DNA of 64,000 bases, taken from Siphlonurus alternatus (taxonomy: Eukaryota > Arthropoda > Insecta > Ephemeroptera > Siphlonuridae). The stretch's first letter is position 1. Each line of letters starts with the position of its first letter. The position numbers and the translations under genes were made by a program. The DNA lies in assembly GCA_949825025.1 (NCBI GenBank), contig OX463779.1, positions 47,613,784 to 47,677,783 of the forward strand, read 5' to 3'. Shown here in pieces: positions 13,012 through 24,748 of this stretch. The notes below the pieces were generated by a model that saw nothing but the letters and a program-made list of their open reading frames with translations, was not told the DNA's origin and searched no databases.

Positions 13012-13506
13012 GTCGATATTTTTACCTAAAAAAAAAACTATAGAGACAATATTTCTAACATGTTCAATAATAGGAAAGAATACGGCGTAATCTAGTCTTT
13101 TTCCCTTGGAAACCGAGCATGGTGGTGCAGTGGTAGCGCGTCTGACTCACAGTCAGAAGGTCGTGCGTTCGAATCGTTTCTGGGAGAGGTAAAAAGATTG
13201 AGAGGTCTGAACCTTCGCTGTCTGGTTAGAGAAGAGACTCATGTATTCGGGAGGTGCTCTGACACCGACCATCCTGACTTGGGGTTTCCATGGTTCCCCT
13301 CATCTACATGACAAATGCCGGGATGGATAAATTAAGACGGCCATGTCCGCAGTACAATTTTTAGCACCTGTCGATAAGACTGTCTTTGACGGGACAAAAA
13401 AAATACGGAGATACAAAAAAAAAAAAAAAAAAAGTGTGCAAGAAAGGAGAAAACATACGAGCATAGACAATAAAAGTGTATAAAATATTAAATTTATTTC
13501 AATTTT
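13012..13506 (-). mobile_element. MITE family A, copy 3, split by a SINE
   Basis: Minus-orientation remains at 13012-13107 (GAGACAATATTTCTAACATG, GGCGTAATCTAGTCTTTTTC) and 13433-13506 (ends ATTAAATTTATTTCAATTTTG), separated by the tRNA-type SINE. The right end in family orientation is eroded. Confidence 0.75.
13108..13432 (+). mobile_element. tRNA-derived SINE (tRNA-Val(CAC)-like head), inside MITE A3
   Basis: The 5' part is tRNA-like: box A GTGGTGCAGTGGTAGC, an anticodon arm TCTGA-CTCACAG-TCAGA whose loop would read CAC, and box B GCGTTCGAATC. The body has the core CCATCCTGACTTGGGGTTTC then CATGGTTCCC and GCCGGGATGGAT, and ends with GTCTTTGACGGGACA and a poly-A tail. It would be transcribed by RNA polymerase III and mobilised by a LINE. 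It splits MITE A3, so it is younger than A3. Confidence 0.88.
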
Positions 13507-16500
13507 GACGACCTCTTTATTTAGACGCAGAAAGACAGAAGCTAAGTTAAGATGTGTTCGTTATCGTGAATGGCAGCAAGAAGAGAGAAAAAAAATGATC
13601 TGTGTAGAGAGCACTCCCGACGACTGGCAAGCAGATACGAGCACTCTCAGTAAATGCTCTTTTAACATTGCAACGAGCCACTTCAAATTCCCTCTTTTTT
13701 TTCCAAGAATTGATTGACAGCTAGTGTTATATGATATTGATTTGTGAGAAAAATTGCTGCATTTAGATTCAAAGAAATGTCAAACCATGCGAAACATGAA
13801 ATTCTTTGGAAATAATGGAATTTTCCCATATATACTCTCTCACCATATTTCTGATATATAAATATATAATATCCAATATTAAAGATTGTAAAAAAGTTTT
13901 TGCGTACTCTATTTAATACGTATATATTATATATTGAATATAAATAATAAATTATCAAACTTTTTATTTCTTATCTTTACATTTTAATATGAAATTTATG
14001 TTCCTTAAATTTTGAATATTTAAAAAAAATCATAATTATTTTAATAATAATTTGTTTTCAACATTATCAAATAAATGTGAGAAAAAGAAAACTGAAATAC
14101 AATACGTAAAAGCACATGAATATAAAATATTGAATTTTTGAAGAAAATATTTAAATGGTTGCATTTTTAATTATAATTATATTCTAGTATGACAAAGGCG
14201 TTCACATTTTAAAAATATTTAAATTATTTAACTTTAAAACGTTTAACATGTAAAATTGCAAAATAATTGAAGATATTAGATGACAAAATTTACCTAAAAT
14301 AAATAACTTGCAAGTTATGTTGCAAACTAATTAAAGATTACAAAGTACAGTTTGATTATTTGAAAATTTCACATCAATGTATATAATTATTTTAATTACA
14401 TTAAAAATAAATAAAAATTAGAGATATTTTAAATATATACTGTGAAACTTTTGCTCAATAATTTTGGTATAATAATATATTGACGTGTTTTAACCTTCAT
14501 ATATTCAAAGTGCTTGCATTATTTATAAATGTTTGTATTTATATATTTGAAATTTGACGAATTTGATCGACATTTGAAAAGTATTTTATTTTCATCGTCA
14601 CCCCATTATCTAAAGTTCCGACATTTGCCATGTCTCTGGCCAACTCGCTTGCAAACCATCTTAGTGATCTATTTTATAACGTAAAATTTTCAAACGATCA
14701 AATTGTACACATCAGAGTAGAGAAATATTCAAAATTTTCATCCTGCTTATTATAAGTGGCATGGAAAATTAATCCTATACTTCATTTTCATGAATAAATC
14801 ATTATCTTTTTTTACTTTAATACAATAAATAACTACTTTTTTTCCTCTTTTTTGGGAGGTATTTTTTAGGGGTGTCACAATTCAATGAAGTACACAGATC
14901 AAAACATATTAGAATAATTATAAAAATGTTGGAGAAAACAATGTATCAAAAAAGATTTTGTTATTTATTTTTTTTTATACTTTTTATTTAATAAATCTGT
15001 TATAATTTTATTATATAAAATTATAAAAAATAATGGTTTCAAAAATCCTCAGTACGTTAATACTATTGAAATATTCATTCTATAATAACTAATAACGAAA
15101 AAACTTCATAATTTTTTTACAGTAAGAATCAGTAACAAAATACATTATAAAATTATCATACTTAATTATATGGATAATAAAAAATATGTAACTTAAAATT
15201 ATTAATGGTTATGATGCACAAAGGTCTTCATTGAACCTAAGTTTTCTGTTGGTGCCACAGGAAGCAATATTTTAACTCCTTATTTGCAAGGAGGGAGGGG
15301 GGGGGGGAGACTTTTACTGTGATCCATCACGAGTAATGCTGTAGAAAACACTCCGCAAGATACGCAGTTTTTTTAACACATGGTTTATTTTTCTGAGGGT
15401 TTTGATACCATTTGCTTGCTGCTACATAAAGAACGCATTAAAATACTTAAAATAAATTGTCAAATGTTAAACTATCTTGTATAATATTTCTTCTCTTTTT
15501 TTTATGTTTATATAAAATATACATTTATAAAATTTACTGATGTGTTTATGTAAACATGGAATATTTTACATTAAAAATAAGATATTTAATGGACTATAAT
15601 ACTGCATTAAAAAATTCTTTGAAAATAAAATGTCATTTTATTTTTTGTCCCTTTAAATGTGGTATATTTAAGTATTAGTTTAATTAATTAACTACTGTCA
15701 AGAGTACTCGTACATTGCAGTCTTTTAGTCTGGGAATGTTCGTTATTTAATTATAATGTACTAAAAATGTAAAAGAAATATATAATTTTCAACTGCAATG
15801 ACTAATAAAATTAAATTGATACTGCAGTCAAACAATGCATTTATGGTTACTTTATGAAAATAATTTACATTGTAAAACTGCAAGCGCATCATTGGCCTTA
15901 AAAGTATTTCAGTATGAAGGTCATTATGAGGGATTTAAGAAATGAACTTCAATCAATTAAAGACAGTAAGTCACAAAAGTTTTTAGATTTTGCATGCAAC
16001 TAAATATCAAAATATTAATTGCTAAATTTGATGATTTAAACTCGTCACGTTGGAAAATTTCTCACTTGCAGCTTTGTTAATCACTAATCACCATGCCCTG
16101 TGTTATTCTTACGGAGCGTCTTGGTGATTAACAAGGCTGCAAAGGGAAATTTTCCGAGGCAACGAGTGTTCTTTAAATCAAAGCAAAAACTTGATGGATT
16201 AGGAGATTTTTTTTAATGATTTTTAGTTTTTTTTTTTTTGAAGCAATTTGAATGTAAATTTCCTTCGCAGTAAATCAAAACTGACGTGTAAAATGTGTAA
16301 TGTCTGTGTTACATGATATAGTTACTATACATTTTTTCTATTTACTGTATGTACTTTTTAAATTTCACCCCTATATTATGCAAAAGGAGTGAATTTTAAG
16401 TTTTCTTGTAAAAAAATTATACATAATTGCACAATAAATAATGCAATTGCCATGTACCGTAATGTGTAATACCAACTTTTCCATCACTTCAGCGTAATTA

Positions 16501-17150
16501 GAGACATTTGAAATCCTTAAACAACTCGCCCTTTGTCTTGTCTCTTGCTTAGCATCCAACATTGTAATTAGGACTCCTGAAATTCCAAGATTATGAAATC
16601 AGTTTATACGAGTTTAATGGATAAAACAACAAAGGTCCGAAAATAATTGGTCTGCTTTTGTTGAGCTGGTCAGTTTTAAAATGTATTTTAGAACTTCATG
16701 GTTCCCAAAATCCGCCGTGAGGTGAATGATTTAAACTATCGACAATATTCATGTAGTGATATTATAGATTAATAACGATTTTAAAAAATAAAATTTGCAG
16801 AAAATGTAAATTAAATTTGGTATTACTTTTTCAACTTTTTGTGGAGTGTCTATTTTAGTACAGCATTTTATTCTTGTAAGAGATAAAAATTAACTGCATG
16901 TAAAAAGTTAAATTATAAACTAAATTTTAATTACTCAATGAAATACTTATCAATTCATTATACGCATGGGGGAAAAATTTAACGTACACCAAAATAATTC
17001 GAACTATTAAATTTACCGAGTAAGCAACTTACTTTGGTGATTTAATATTTCTAAGAAACCATTAGAGACCTCCGTGTCTTATGGGCAGAAATGTTACCAA
17101 GCATTTCAGAGGTTCACGGGGTCTGAGTTTGGTGTCGCTAGTGTATACTA
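13507..17150. other. Long AT-rich stretch with only hairpin C2
   Basis: 3.6 kb that is largely featureless. A G-run occurs at about 15292-15308. Short frames at 13505-13717 and 16371-16562 have no domain or exon support. Confidence 0.4.
16043..16170. mobile_element. Hairpin element C2
   Basis: TCGTCACGTTGGAAAATTTC, GCAGCTTTGTTAATCAC at left and TGATTAACAAGGCTGCAAAG, GGAAATTTTCCGAGGCAACG at right. Same family as C1. Confidence 0.8.
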
Positions 17151-17404
17151 CCTGAATTGAAATAAATGTCATATTTTATTCACTATTAAGCTATCTCCTC
17201 GTCTAATCCCTTCTATTTTGCACCATTTTAGAGGAAAAAAACGAGATTACGTCTTCTTTTCTCTTATTGAGCATAAAATGTTAGAAACCTTGTCTCTATT
17301 TCATCCTCACTTTGAGCGAGGATAAAATAAGATATGTTTTAGGGGTAAAAATATTAGGTTTATACGTTTAAAGGATGAGTTAGAGACGTAATTTTTCAAC
17401 TAGA
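17151..17404 (+). mobile_element. MITE family A, copy 4
   Basis: Preceded by TA at 17149-17150; CCTGAATTGAAATAAATGTC to TTTTTCAACTAG. It lies just upstream of the TMTC-like promoter island. Its 3' half is repeated in tandem immediately afterwards. Confidence 0.87.
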
Positions 17405-17417
17405 CATTGTTCAAATT

Positions 17418-17545
17418 TCTCCATTTCATCCTCACTTTAAGCAAAAAGTAGGAAATAAGATGTGTTTTTGAGGTAAAAAAAAATTAGGTTTAGACGTGTA
17501 AAGGATGAGTTAAAGACGTAATTTTTCAACTAGACATTGTTTAAA
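17418..17545 (+). repeat. Tandem partial duplicate of MITE A4 3' half
   Basis: Positions 17292-17417 recur at 17418-17545 with small changes. Both units start TCTC(T/C)ATTTCATCCTCACTTT and end CTAGACATTGTT(C/T)AAATT. The unit includes flanking host sequence past the MITE end, so the duplication occurred after insertion. Confidence 0.85.
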
Positions 17546-17589
17546 TTTCTGACCATTAGGTTTCTCCCTCGTGTTATTCAAAACCATGG

Positions 17590-17909
17590 CGCTAGTGTTA
17601 GGCTCATTGGAGGCAGCACTCGATGGGTTCTCTCCTTGTGTTACTACTGCCATGCGCCACCACCACTATACCACACGCATGCGTCCTCCCTTCCACTTAC
17701 CATCTCCCAACAGCGACTGGTTAAGAGTCCTTGGATCGATGAGACGAGTCAGTTTTAAAGCGAGGCCCGCCCGAGCGAGGCGCTCAGTGTGCTCGCTCCT
17801 CTGGCCGCGCGTGTTTAAAATCATTCGCATATGTCTATCTCCCGCATGACGAGCTTCACTGACTGTTCATAAAACCCTCCCTGTGGTGTGTCATCAGAAG
17901 AAAACAACG
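17590..17909 (+). promoter_or_regulatory. GC-rich promoter / 5'UTR island of the TMTC-like gene
   Basis: This is the most GC- and CpG-rich non-repetitive stretch in the window and lies directly upstream of the TMTC-like start codon. Two arthropod initiator matches (TCAGT) lie at 17749-17753 and 17784-17788, giving a 5'UTR of roughly 120-160 bases. No TATA box is placed at -30 of either. An upstream frame, in phase with the exon, runs from 17571 and stops at 17847-17849, so it cannot extend the protein; it is probably untranslated or a uORF. Transcription start sites are inferred, not shown. Confidence 0.5.
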
Positions 17910-17995
17910 ATGGACCACACTACCCTAGCCTGTTGTTCTCTCGCCTTCGCGCTTTATTACAACACGTTGGACGCCGGCTTCGTTTATGATGACAG
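17910..17995 (+). CDS. First coding exon of a TMTC-family gene (partial)
   Basis: The exon encodes 28 residues, MDHTTLACCSLAFALYYNTL followed by DAGFVYDD, and ends in two bases (AG) of a split codon before GTTAGA. A hydrophobic helix followed by NTL-x-A-x-F-x-YDD is the N-terminal signature of TMTC1-4 proteins, ER membrane O-mannosyltransferases with C-terminal TPR repeats that act on cadherins and related proteins. The length before YDD is close to that of TMTC2-type proteins. A phase-2 donor lets the next exon complete the conserved serine of YDDS. The start is the first in-frame ATG after a TGA at 17847, with purine at -3 and G at +4. Reading on past the donor gives RLEINNKNLL and then a poly-T-encoded stretch and a stop, so splicing is favoured, although GTTAGA is not a strong donor. 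No further exon was found downstream. The paralogue cannot be decided from 28 residues. Confidence 0.72.
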
Positions 17996-18906
17996 GTTAG
18001 AAATCAACAACAAAAATTTACTTTTTTGTTTCTTTTTTTTTTACGATCATTTAAATCACAGTCCTTAAATAAAATTTATGTTTAGAAATGAGCAATATTT
18101 CCAGATTGTTGGTGTTTATTTTTTGTTATTAAAGTATATAAAAAAAATATCAGCTCTTCAAATTAAATAGAAAGGAATATTGAGAAAGACAGAGTGACAA
18201 GTCTTTGATTTGACTAAAAAAAAAAGGAAAAATATATTATTTTTATATATAAGTTGAATGAAAGATGACGTACTATCAACAATGAAACTTGATTTGACAA
18301 GAAATACTTTTAGCCCGTTGCAAAAATCGAAAGCGATCATAAGAATCGAACATTAGATATTTTATTTATAAGCTGACATTCTCAACTTATTTATTTTTTT
18401 TACTGTAACAAAATACCTCCTGTATGTTGATGACTATCGTATTATATCCCAAAAGCAATTTTAAATTCAATGCATTGAAAAATACTTATTTATATTTAAA
18501 GAACTAAGGGTGCAATTCTCGAAAGAAGATAACCACTGTTAACTTCAACCTAACAATGGTTAAAACCCTGGTTATCTTTACCCGTGCGCCCTGTTGAAAA
18601 AACAATAATCAAAAAGACTTGAACAGGGCTTCTCATTTTCTATTATTGTTAAAACTCCCAATGTCATGAAGCCAGGTGTCAGTAGAAAGTCAAGAAACCA
18701 TTAACTTCCGGTCACCAGAAGATTGTTCTCCGAATTGTCCGTCAGAGTCCCCCTCGTTGGTATCTTAGCAACCAGCGGCATCTCCTGTTGCTTGCCGGGA
18801 TGATCGCTTCTCGTTAGGGGAGTCCAAAATAAAAACAACATCTCGATCGCGTGAATTATGTACAAGGAGAGGATAATAATGTTACACCTCGAAAAAGTTT
18901 AAATGT
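17996..18906 (+). other. Start of the TMTC-like first intron; no exon seen
   Basis: The tract begins with the GTTAGA donor, becomes poly-T and AT rich, and contains no convincing exon. 18515-18605 resembles the ends of other repeats in the window (GATAACC...GGTTATC with TTAACC motifs), and 18660-18850 is a higher-GC patch I could not identify. The next clear feature is MITE A at 18907. Confidence 0.35.
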
Positions 18907-19185
18907 TACCCTGATATGTTTCATCTTTTAAACTTTACCACGAGATTATTCGCTAAAAAGCTCTCTCCTCGTCTAATTTCCTCTTATTTTGCACCATTTT
19001 TGAGGAAAAGGAGGGGGAAAGACGAGTTTATGTCTTCTTTCCGCTTACCGAGCTCAAAATGTTTGCAATATTATATCCATTTCAACCTCACTTTAAGTGA
19101 GGAGGAAATAAGATGTGATTTTGAGGTAAAAAGATTAGGTTTAGACGTGTAAAGGATGAGTTGAAGACGTAATTTTTCAACAATG
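18907..19185 (+). mobile_element. MITE family A, copy 5
   Basis: Diverged left end (ACCCTGATATG...), then ATTATTCGCTAAAAAGCTCT and the usual interior to GACGTAATTTTTCAAC. Lies in the presumed TMTC-like first intron. Confidence 0.82.
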
Positions 19186-19453
19186 GTATTATCTCCTCCA
19201 AAATTGTAAATCTAAATGAATTTATTTATTTTGTAACCCAAAAATAAAATCAGCCTTTTTGAAGTAACGTTTCGCTTGCCCTTAATTGTACAAGTGTATT
19301 ATATAATACAAGTGTAATATGATTATTAACTATTGCATTAACTGTGATGTATTGTAGATGAAATTACATCACCCCACGCAAACAATATCAGACATGTGAT
19401 GTCATTGAATTCAATAATCAAATAAAATCATGAGAAGTTACGCGGATCACTCG

Positions 19454-19505
19454 GTGGAGGCAGCACCGTCGTACATTTCACATGTCCAGACGGTGCTGCC
19501 ACCAC
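19454..19505. repeat. Short GC-rich hairpin
   Basis: GTGGAGGCAGCACCGTC (19454-19470) and GACGGTGCTGCCACCAC (19489-19505) pair with one mismatch around an 18-base loop. Unusual GC for its surroundings. Could be an RNA hairpin or a MITE core; no other copy seen. Confidence 0.65.
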
Positions 19506-19927
19506 TGGCAGATTCTTGTCTTATCTATGAAATATATTTCTTAAATTTGTATTGTAGTACCAGAAAAATAAAATTATAATTGACAAATAATATCAAATTA
19601 AGCCATTTTTATAGACCATGTATCATATAAAATTTAATAGTGTAATATACACCTTGAGACATGATGAATTTTTACCCTTGCTTTGTTTGGGGGCGTTACC
19701 ACGCAGTTTTTGGAGGCGTGGTGAACAAAATGGAACGCCTATAATTTATAGGTGCCCTAGCTTACTGCCCTATCTCAAAATTTATAAACCTGCATCTCTT
19801 TAAAATTTAAATGTCTTGGAGCTACAAATCCAGCAACGTTTCGTGCTGTTAGGTGTACAATAATATTTTATCACATTTATATTAATTTGAAAAAACATAA
19901 AATCATTATCACCTTCCTTAATGTATA

Positions 19928-20200
19928 CCCAAGCTGAAATAATTCTAATCTTTTATTCATTTTTTACGTCTCTTCTCCTCTTTTTCCCTCTTATTTGCAC
20001 CATTTTAGAGAAAAAAGACTAGTTTATATACATCTTCTTTCCTCTTATTAAGCTCAAAATTTTAAAAAATTTGTCTTTAAATTTCATCCAGACTTTGAGT
20101 GAAGAAGAAATAAGATGCGTTTTTGAGTAAAAAAAATACGTGATATAATTAGGTTTAAAAGTGTAAAGAACGAGTTGAAGATGTAATTTTTCTACTAGGG
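19928..20200 (+). mobile_element. MITE family A, copy 6
   Basis: TA then CCCAAGCTGAAATAATTC; ends TTTCTACTAGGG then TA (20201-20202), so the TA duplication is intact. Confidence 0.86.
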
Positions 20201-20649
20201 TAGTATGTCAATTAAAGGTACATAAAATATATTATGTAATAAAAATAATTTATCAGATTTTATTTAACATAAATTATTTAATAACTTAACAATATAATTA
20301 TTTACAAATTCATATAACTTGAAATGCTGATTTCCCACATCTAACTAATATATTCTGATATAACTGAAAATAATTGTCATAAACTTGTAGATAGTCAATT
20401 AAGATTTGAGGAAATTCTCTGTAATTCTCGAGAGATTGCTTCAAGGCTGTGAGAAGGTGAGATCAGTCTATTGTCAGAGAGGAACTCCCACGCTAGCAGA
20501 CAGGAAGCGGCAATCCACCAACTAATAATACTTAACGAGCTCTATTAGAACGCCATCGCAGTAACAAAACACATAGCTACATATTAGCTTTTCATTCGTT
20601 ACTTGATGATTAAAGTAATTTCTTTATTCATGTACTTGATAATTACCAC

Positions 20650-20915
20650 TAGCTGAAAATTTAGTTTTCAACTCATCCTTTACACGTCTAAACCTAATTT
20701 TTTTTACCGCAAAAACACGTCTTATTTTCTTTCGCTTAAAGTGAGGATGATACGTAGACAATATTTCTAACATTTTATGCCCAAGAAGAGGAAATAAAAG
20801 ACGTAATCTCATCTTTTTTCCTCTAAAATGGTGCAAAATAGGAGGACAAAAGACGAGAGAAGAGCTTAATAGTGAATAAAAGATTAAAATTAGATTAAAT
20901 TTATTTCAACTCGGC
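20650..20915 (-). mobile_element. MITE family A, copy 7
   Basis: Minus orientation: TAGTTTTCAACTCATCCTTT to AATTTATTTCAACTCGG. Interior includes AAAGTGAGGATGATACGTAG. Confidence 0.86.
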
Positions 20916-21404
20916 TACATAATATGCATGGCTTTTCATTCGTGAGTACAAAATTATTGATTTAATTAATTATACTTGCTTAATGATAATTTTCATAATT
21001 ACAATAAGTCCAATGTTGTGACAGATAAGTTGAATTCAAATTTTTACAAAAAATTTATCAAAGTGCAAAAATATAAGAATTCTTGCTAAAATGCCTAAAA
21101 TATATTATAAGTAAATTGTTCTTTTAAATCTAAAAAATTCCCTGATAAGTAAACAGTTTAACTCGGTCAAAGTATTTAAAAGCAATAAATTACTTGAGAG
21201 TGTTATATCTTTATAATTTTTTGCTCATATTAATATCTATTTAAAACTATAAATATCATGGTTATACAGTAGTGTTGATACTTCTTTCAGTTATAAAGGT
21301 AAAGTGTTATGTGAAACTGTTTTTATGTGTAAATGTATTTTTTTTGTTTTTTTTATTATTATTGATGTGAACTTAGATTATATACAATCGAAAAGGTTCA
21401 AATA

Positions 21405-21557
21405 AAGTCGGTATTACACAATACTATTTTTCTAACTATTGCATACAATTTTTCCTTTCAAGAAAACTTGAACTCTATTTATTTTGTTTGTATGGAGATG
21501 AATTTTTCTTGCAAGGAAAAATTGTAAACAAAATTGTATGTTGTAATACAGGCTTTT
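21405..21557. mobile_element. Hairpin element N1
   Basis: AAGTCGGTATTACACAATAC and GCATACAATTTTTCC at left pair with CAAAATTGTATGTTGTAATA, CAGGCTTTT at right. Confidence 0.72.
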
Positions 21558-22469
21558 GTAAATAAAATTTATAATTTCATTTGATGTATTCAATTTCTAT
21601 TAAGTTATTGTTAGGAAAAAACAGTAGTTTATTATTGTTTGAATTAAACAACTCAATTAAATAACAAAAGGTAAACAAAAGAAGTCTATTATTCTTTAAT
21701 AGATCTTTAAATCTAAGATACATAAATGTTTAAATCACTAGAAATTCGTAATAACATTTTACTGTAAAATCAATTAAAAATTTCAATATTAAATATTTTA
21801 TCTGATTAATTTTGGAATGTAAATTAACAAGCTAATATTTCACAAGCGTGTTTCTTATCTTTTCCACTTTGAATATTGTTTATAACATGTAATAACTAGT
21901 ATAAACAAAATTTTAAATAGCTAATTTAAAATTAATAAAACCATTTTTATAACACTATATTAATTTAATTTCATTATATCTAAAGATTCTTGATTCAAAA
22001 TATTAAGCAGAAGCTGTCTTTAAATTATGTCACTTTTACATGGTTGCTTTTAATATTATATAAGAACGTGTATATAATATTATATATATATAGAAGATCG
22101 GCATACATACATGATTTAGCCAGTTATCTTACGTCTTTCATTATCTCAAACATTAACTTGTTCCCTCTTTATAGCTTAACTCTCTTCTCCTCCAACGTGT
22201 AAATCCATTATGTGCCAGATTTCAGCGCCTCCATCTGCTGCTAGTCCGTCCCGAGAGCGCTGATTAAATTACAGACCCCCCCCCTCTTTTCTCTCAGCAG
22301 TGTGCAAACTTGAGCATTGAAACCATTGCCTTCCATTAGCTTAAAATGATAACTAGCTTATACTTGTATGTATCATCATATTTAGCGGCTAAAAAGTTTT
22401 TATAATAAAGATAATTTATGTATTAATATTAGAACTTTATTACATTAGCATATAATTAGGGGGTATTCA

Positions 22470-22660
22470 GAAATGATTAAAGCCCAATTTAGGGTGCCCT
22501 ATTTTGATTTTTAAAATTGAGCCTTAAATAAAACTTTCCAATGTTACAGCTTTAAGGCCATATTGTTAGGCCTAATTTAAGGTCCAATTTTAGGCTCAAT
22601 TTTGGACACAAAAACTTGGGAAAACTAGGACGCCCTAAATTAAACCTTTGTAAAAGCTTC
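22470..22660. repeat. Imperfect inverted repeat, probable old MITE
   Basis: AATTTAGGGTGCCCTATTTT ... TTAAAATTGAGCCT pairs with GGCTCAATTTTGGACAC ... GGACGCCCTAAATT. Ends not fixed. Confidence 0.55.
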
Positions 22661-24117
22661 CTACACGTTGTATAGGTATATTTATTGATACGCTTGCAGA
22701 GTATTTAATGTAACATTATATATATTTTTTTATATTGAAATCTATAGATTTTATATATGATCTCTATTATTAAATGTAGTTATTATAATATTAAATTTAA
22801 CATTTTATATTTACAATATGATTTAATAATTATTTTATTGTATAAATATTATTATAAAATGAATCTATAACTATTATAACATATTTTAAATATAAAATTA
22901 TTTAGTATTTAGCTACAATTTATTGAAAATGAACATTTGATTTTCCTCTTATCGTTTATTTACATTTCTGTAATTAAAATTACAAATCTTAAAGAAATAA
23001 ATATTTTGTTGTGATTATTGACATAAAATAATTTCTCCTTGCATGGCGACTTCCACGATGTTATTTGAATCGAGCGAAGGCTACAAGTTGAGGGTAGGAA
23101 TTTAATAACGAGAGAGACTATCTGCATAGTCTTGTCATGTGAATGGTGCATGAGAATATTCTCAAAGTTTGGAGAACCAAAAATAAGAGACATGCAAAAG
23201 TAACCTCCAGGCAAGGAACAAGTTTAATTTCATACGGAAACTAAAAACTACGCAGCTACCATATATATATTATATTTTATACAGAACCACCGCCCATCTC
23301 AAAGTATAAAACTTTTTAAATGTAAAAACTCTCTAACCTAAAAAAAAAAAAATGATGTAAAAGAAATAGAGTTGTAATGAAAAAAAAAAAAAAAAAGGTA
23401 ATGTTTGCTTTCCAAAATAATAATGATCAAACTTTTACGTTTTTAAAATTTGTAAGAGTAAAAATAAAAGAAAAAAGAAATGTTTTGAGTCAAATTATTA
23501 ATTTTATATATTAATGTTTATAAAATATTACATGCTTAGCAATTAAAAGTTTTAATTTACTTTAGCATGATTATATTTATTTATTTTACGTACAAAACAT
23601 ATTAAATTTTAACATTAACAGAGATAAAATAATGAAACATTATTAAAGCTTTATAATAATTATTATTTATATTATTTTATTAAAGGGATATATTAATAAA
23701 ATATTTAATTATAACTCCGGAAATTATAAATTCTAGGAAATGCATTTGATATAATAAACTAGTATATTATCATTCTAGGAAGAACAATTTAATATAAATT
23801 AAATAGAAATAAAAGTTGATGTTCTTTTTTTTTTTTTTTGTCTTTTGGTTGGTTGGAATGTCCGAGGTTAGAGTGGTTGGTCGGGTTGCATACTCGCACA
23901 GGGGGCGGCTCCGGTTACTAATGGACCGCTCTTCTTTCTCACCCCCCCCCCCCCAAAGAGCCGCGTGAGAGCCCCCGCACTTGAACTCAACCCCCCCCCC
24001 CCCCCACAAACGACACCGCTTTACATTACTGTGACGTCACAACATTTAGACTCAATACAACGAGGCAGTAATTGTAATGACAACAATAATTTTAATCGAG
24101 AAATATTAATAATCTTA

Positions 24118-24382
24118 CCCGACTTGAAATAAATTTCATCTTCTATCCGCTATTAAACTTATCTAATTTCCACCTATTTTGCACTATTTTAGAGGAAAAA
24201 GACGAGATTACGTCTTCTTTCCTATTATTGAGCATAATATGTTAAAAAATAAATATTTATTTCCATTTTATCCTCACTTTGAGCGAAGAGGAAATAAGAT
24301 ATTTTTTTAATTTAAAAAGACGATATAAGATTAGTTTTAGACTTGCAAAAGATGAATTGAAGACATAATTTTTCAACTAGGG
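24118..24382 (+). mobile_element. MITE family A, copy 8
   Basis: TA then CCCGACTTGAAATAAATTTC; ends TTTTTCAACTAGGG then TA. Small AT insertions near TGTTAAAAAATAAAT. Confidence 0.88.
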
Positions 24383-24496
24383 TATAATTACACAATTGAT
24401 GTAAATTTTGCCAGTAATATACAAGGATTTTGTATGTACATACAATAAAATCCTTGGTAATATATCGTAATATAAATATAGAAAATGAACAACCTT

Positions 24497-24748
24497 CATG
24501 AATATTTTTACTGTATATTTTTAGATATATGGAAGAACTTCGAGTTACGTATTGTCAATTTTGTTTAATCTTCCTTAAAATTGCACAGTGACGTCATAGT
24601 CTTGCAAATATTTAACGCACAATCATAACTATGAAGTCTCAGCGTCTTTCTTCTCAATTTTACGAGTGTTTGGTTTCAAAAAATATGAAGAAAAAAAAAA
24701 TTGACAGTACATAACTCAAAGTATTCTATCCAAATATGCAATAAAAGA
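24497..24748 (+). repeat. Repeat unit W1, joined to C3
   Basis: Shared with 40142-40419: GAGTTACGTATTGTCA-type left part, CAGTGACGTCATAGTC and TGCAAATATTTAACGCA in the middle, AAAAATTGACAGTACATAAC and CCAAATATGCAATAAAA at right. Left and right parts are weakly complementary, so it may itself be a foldback element. Confidence 0.6.

Larger units (their letters stand above)
20201..24117. other. AT-rich DNA with A7, N1, an old MITE and poly-C tracts; no gene
   Basis: 20400-20560 and 22210-22330 are higher-GC patches without a match. 23940-24007 holds two long C-runs around GAGCCGCGTGAGAGCCCCCG. No exon identified. Confidence 0.35.

Noticed and set aside
13115..13185. A functional tRNA-Val gene
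   Set aside because: The cloverleaf is incomplete at the acceptor stem and the same head recurs fused to a SINE body with poly-A tail.
17571..17849. 92-codon frame upstream of the TMTC-like start
   Set aside because: Lies in the GC-rich promoter island and stops 60 bases before the ATG; GC-rich DNA is open by chance.
23820..24010. Poly-C flanked segment considered as an exon or MITE
   Set aside because: No paired arms could be matched and the frame is driven by C-runs; left as an unassigned patch.
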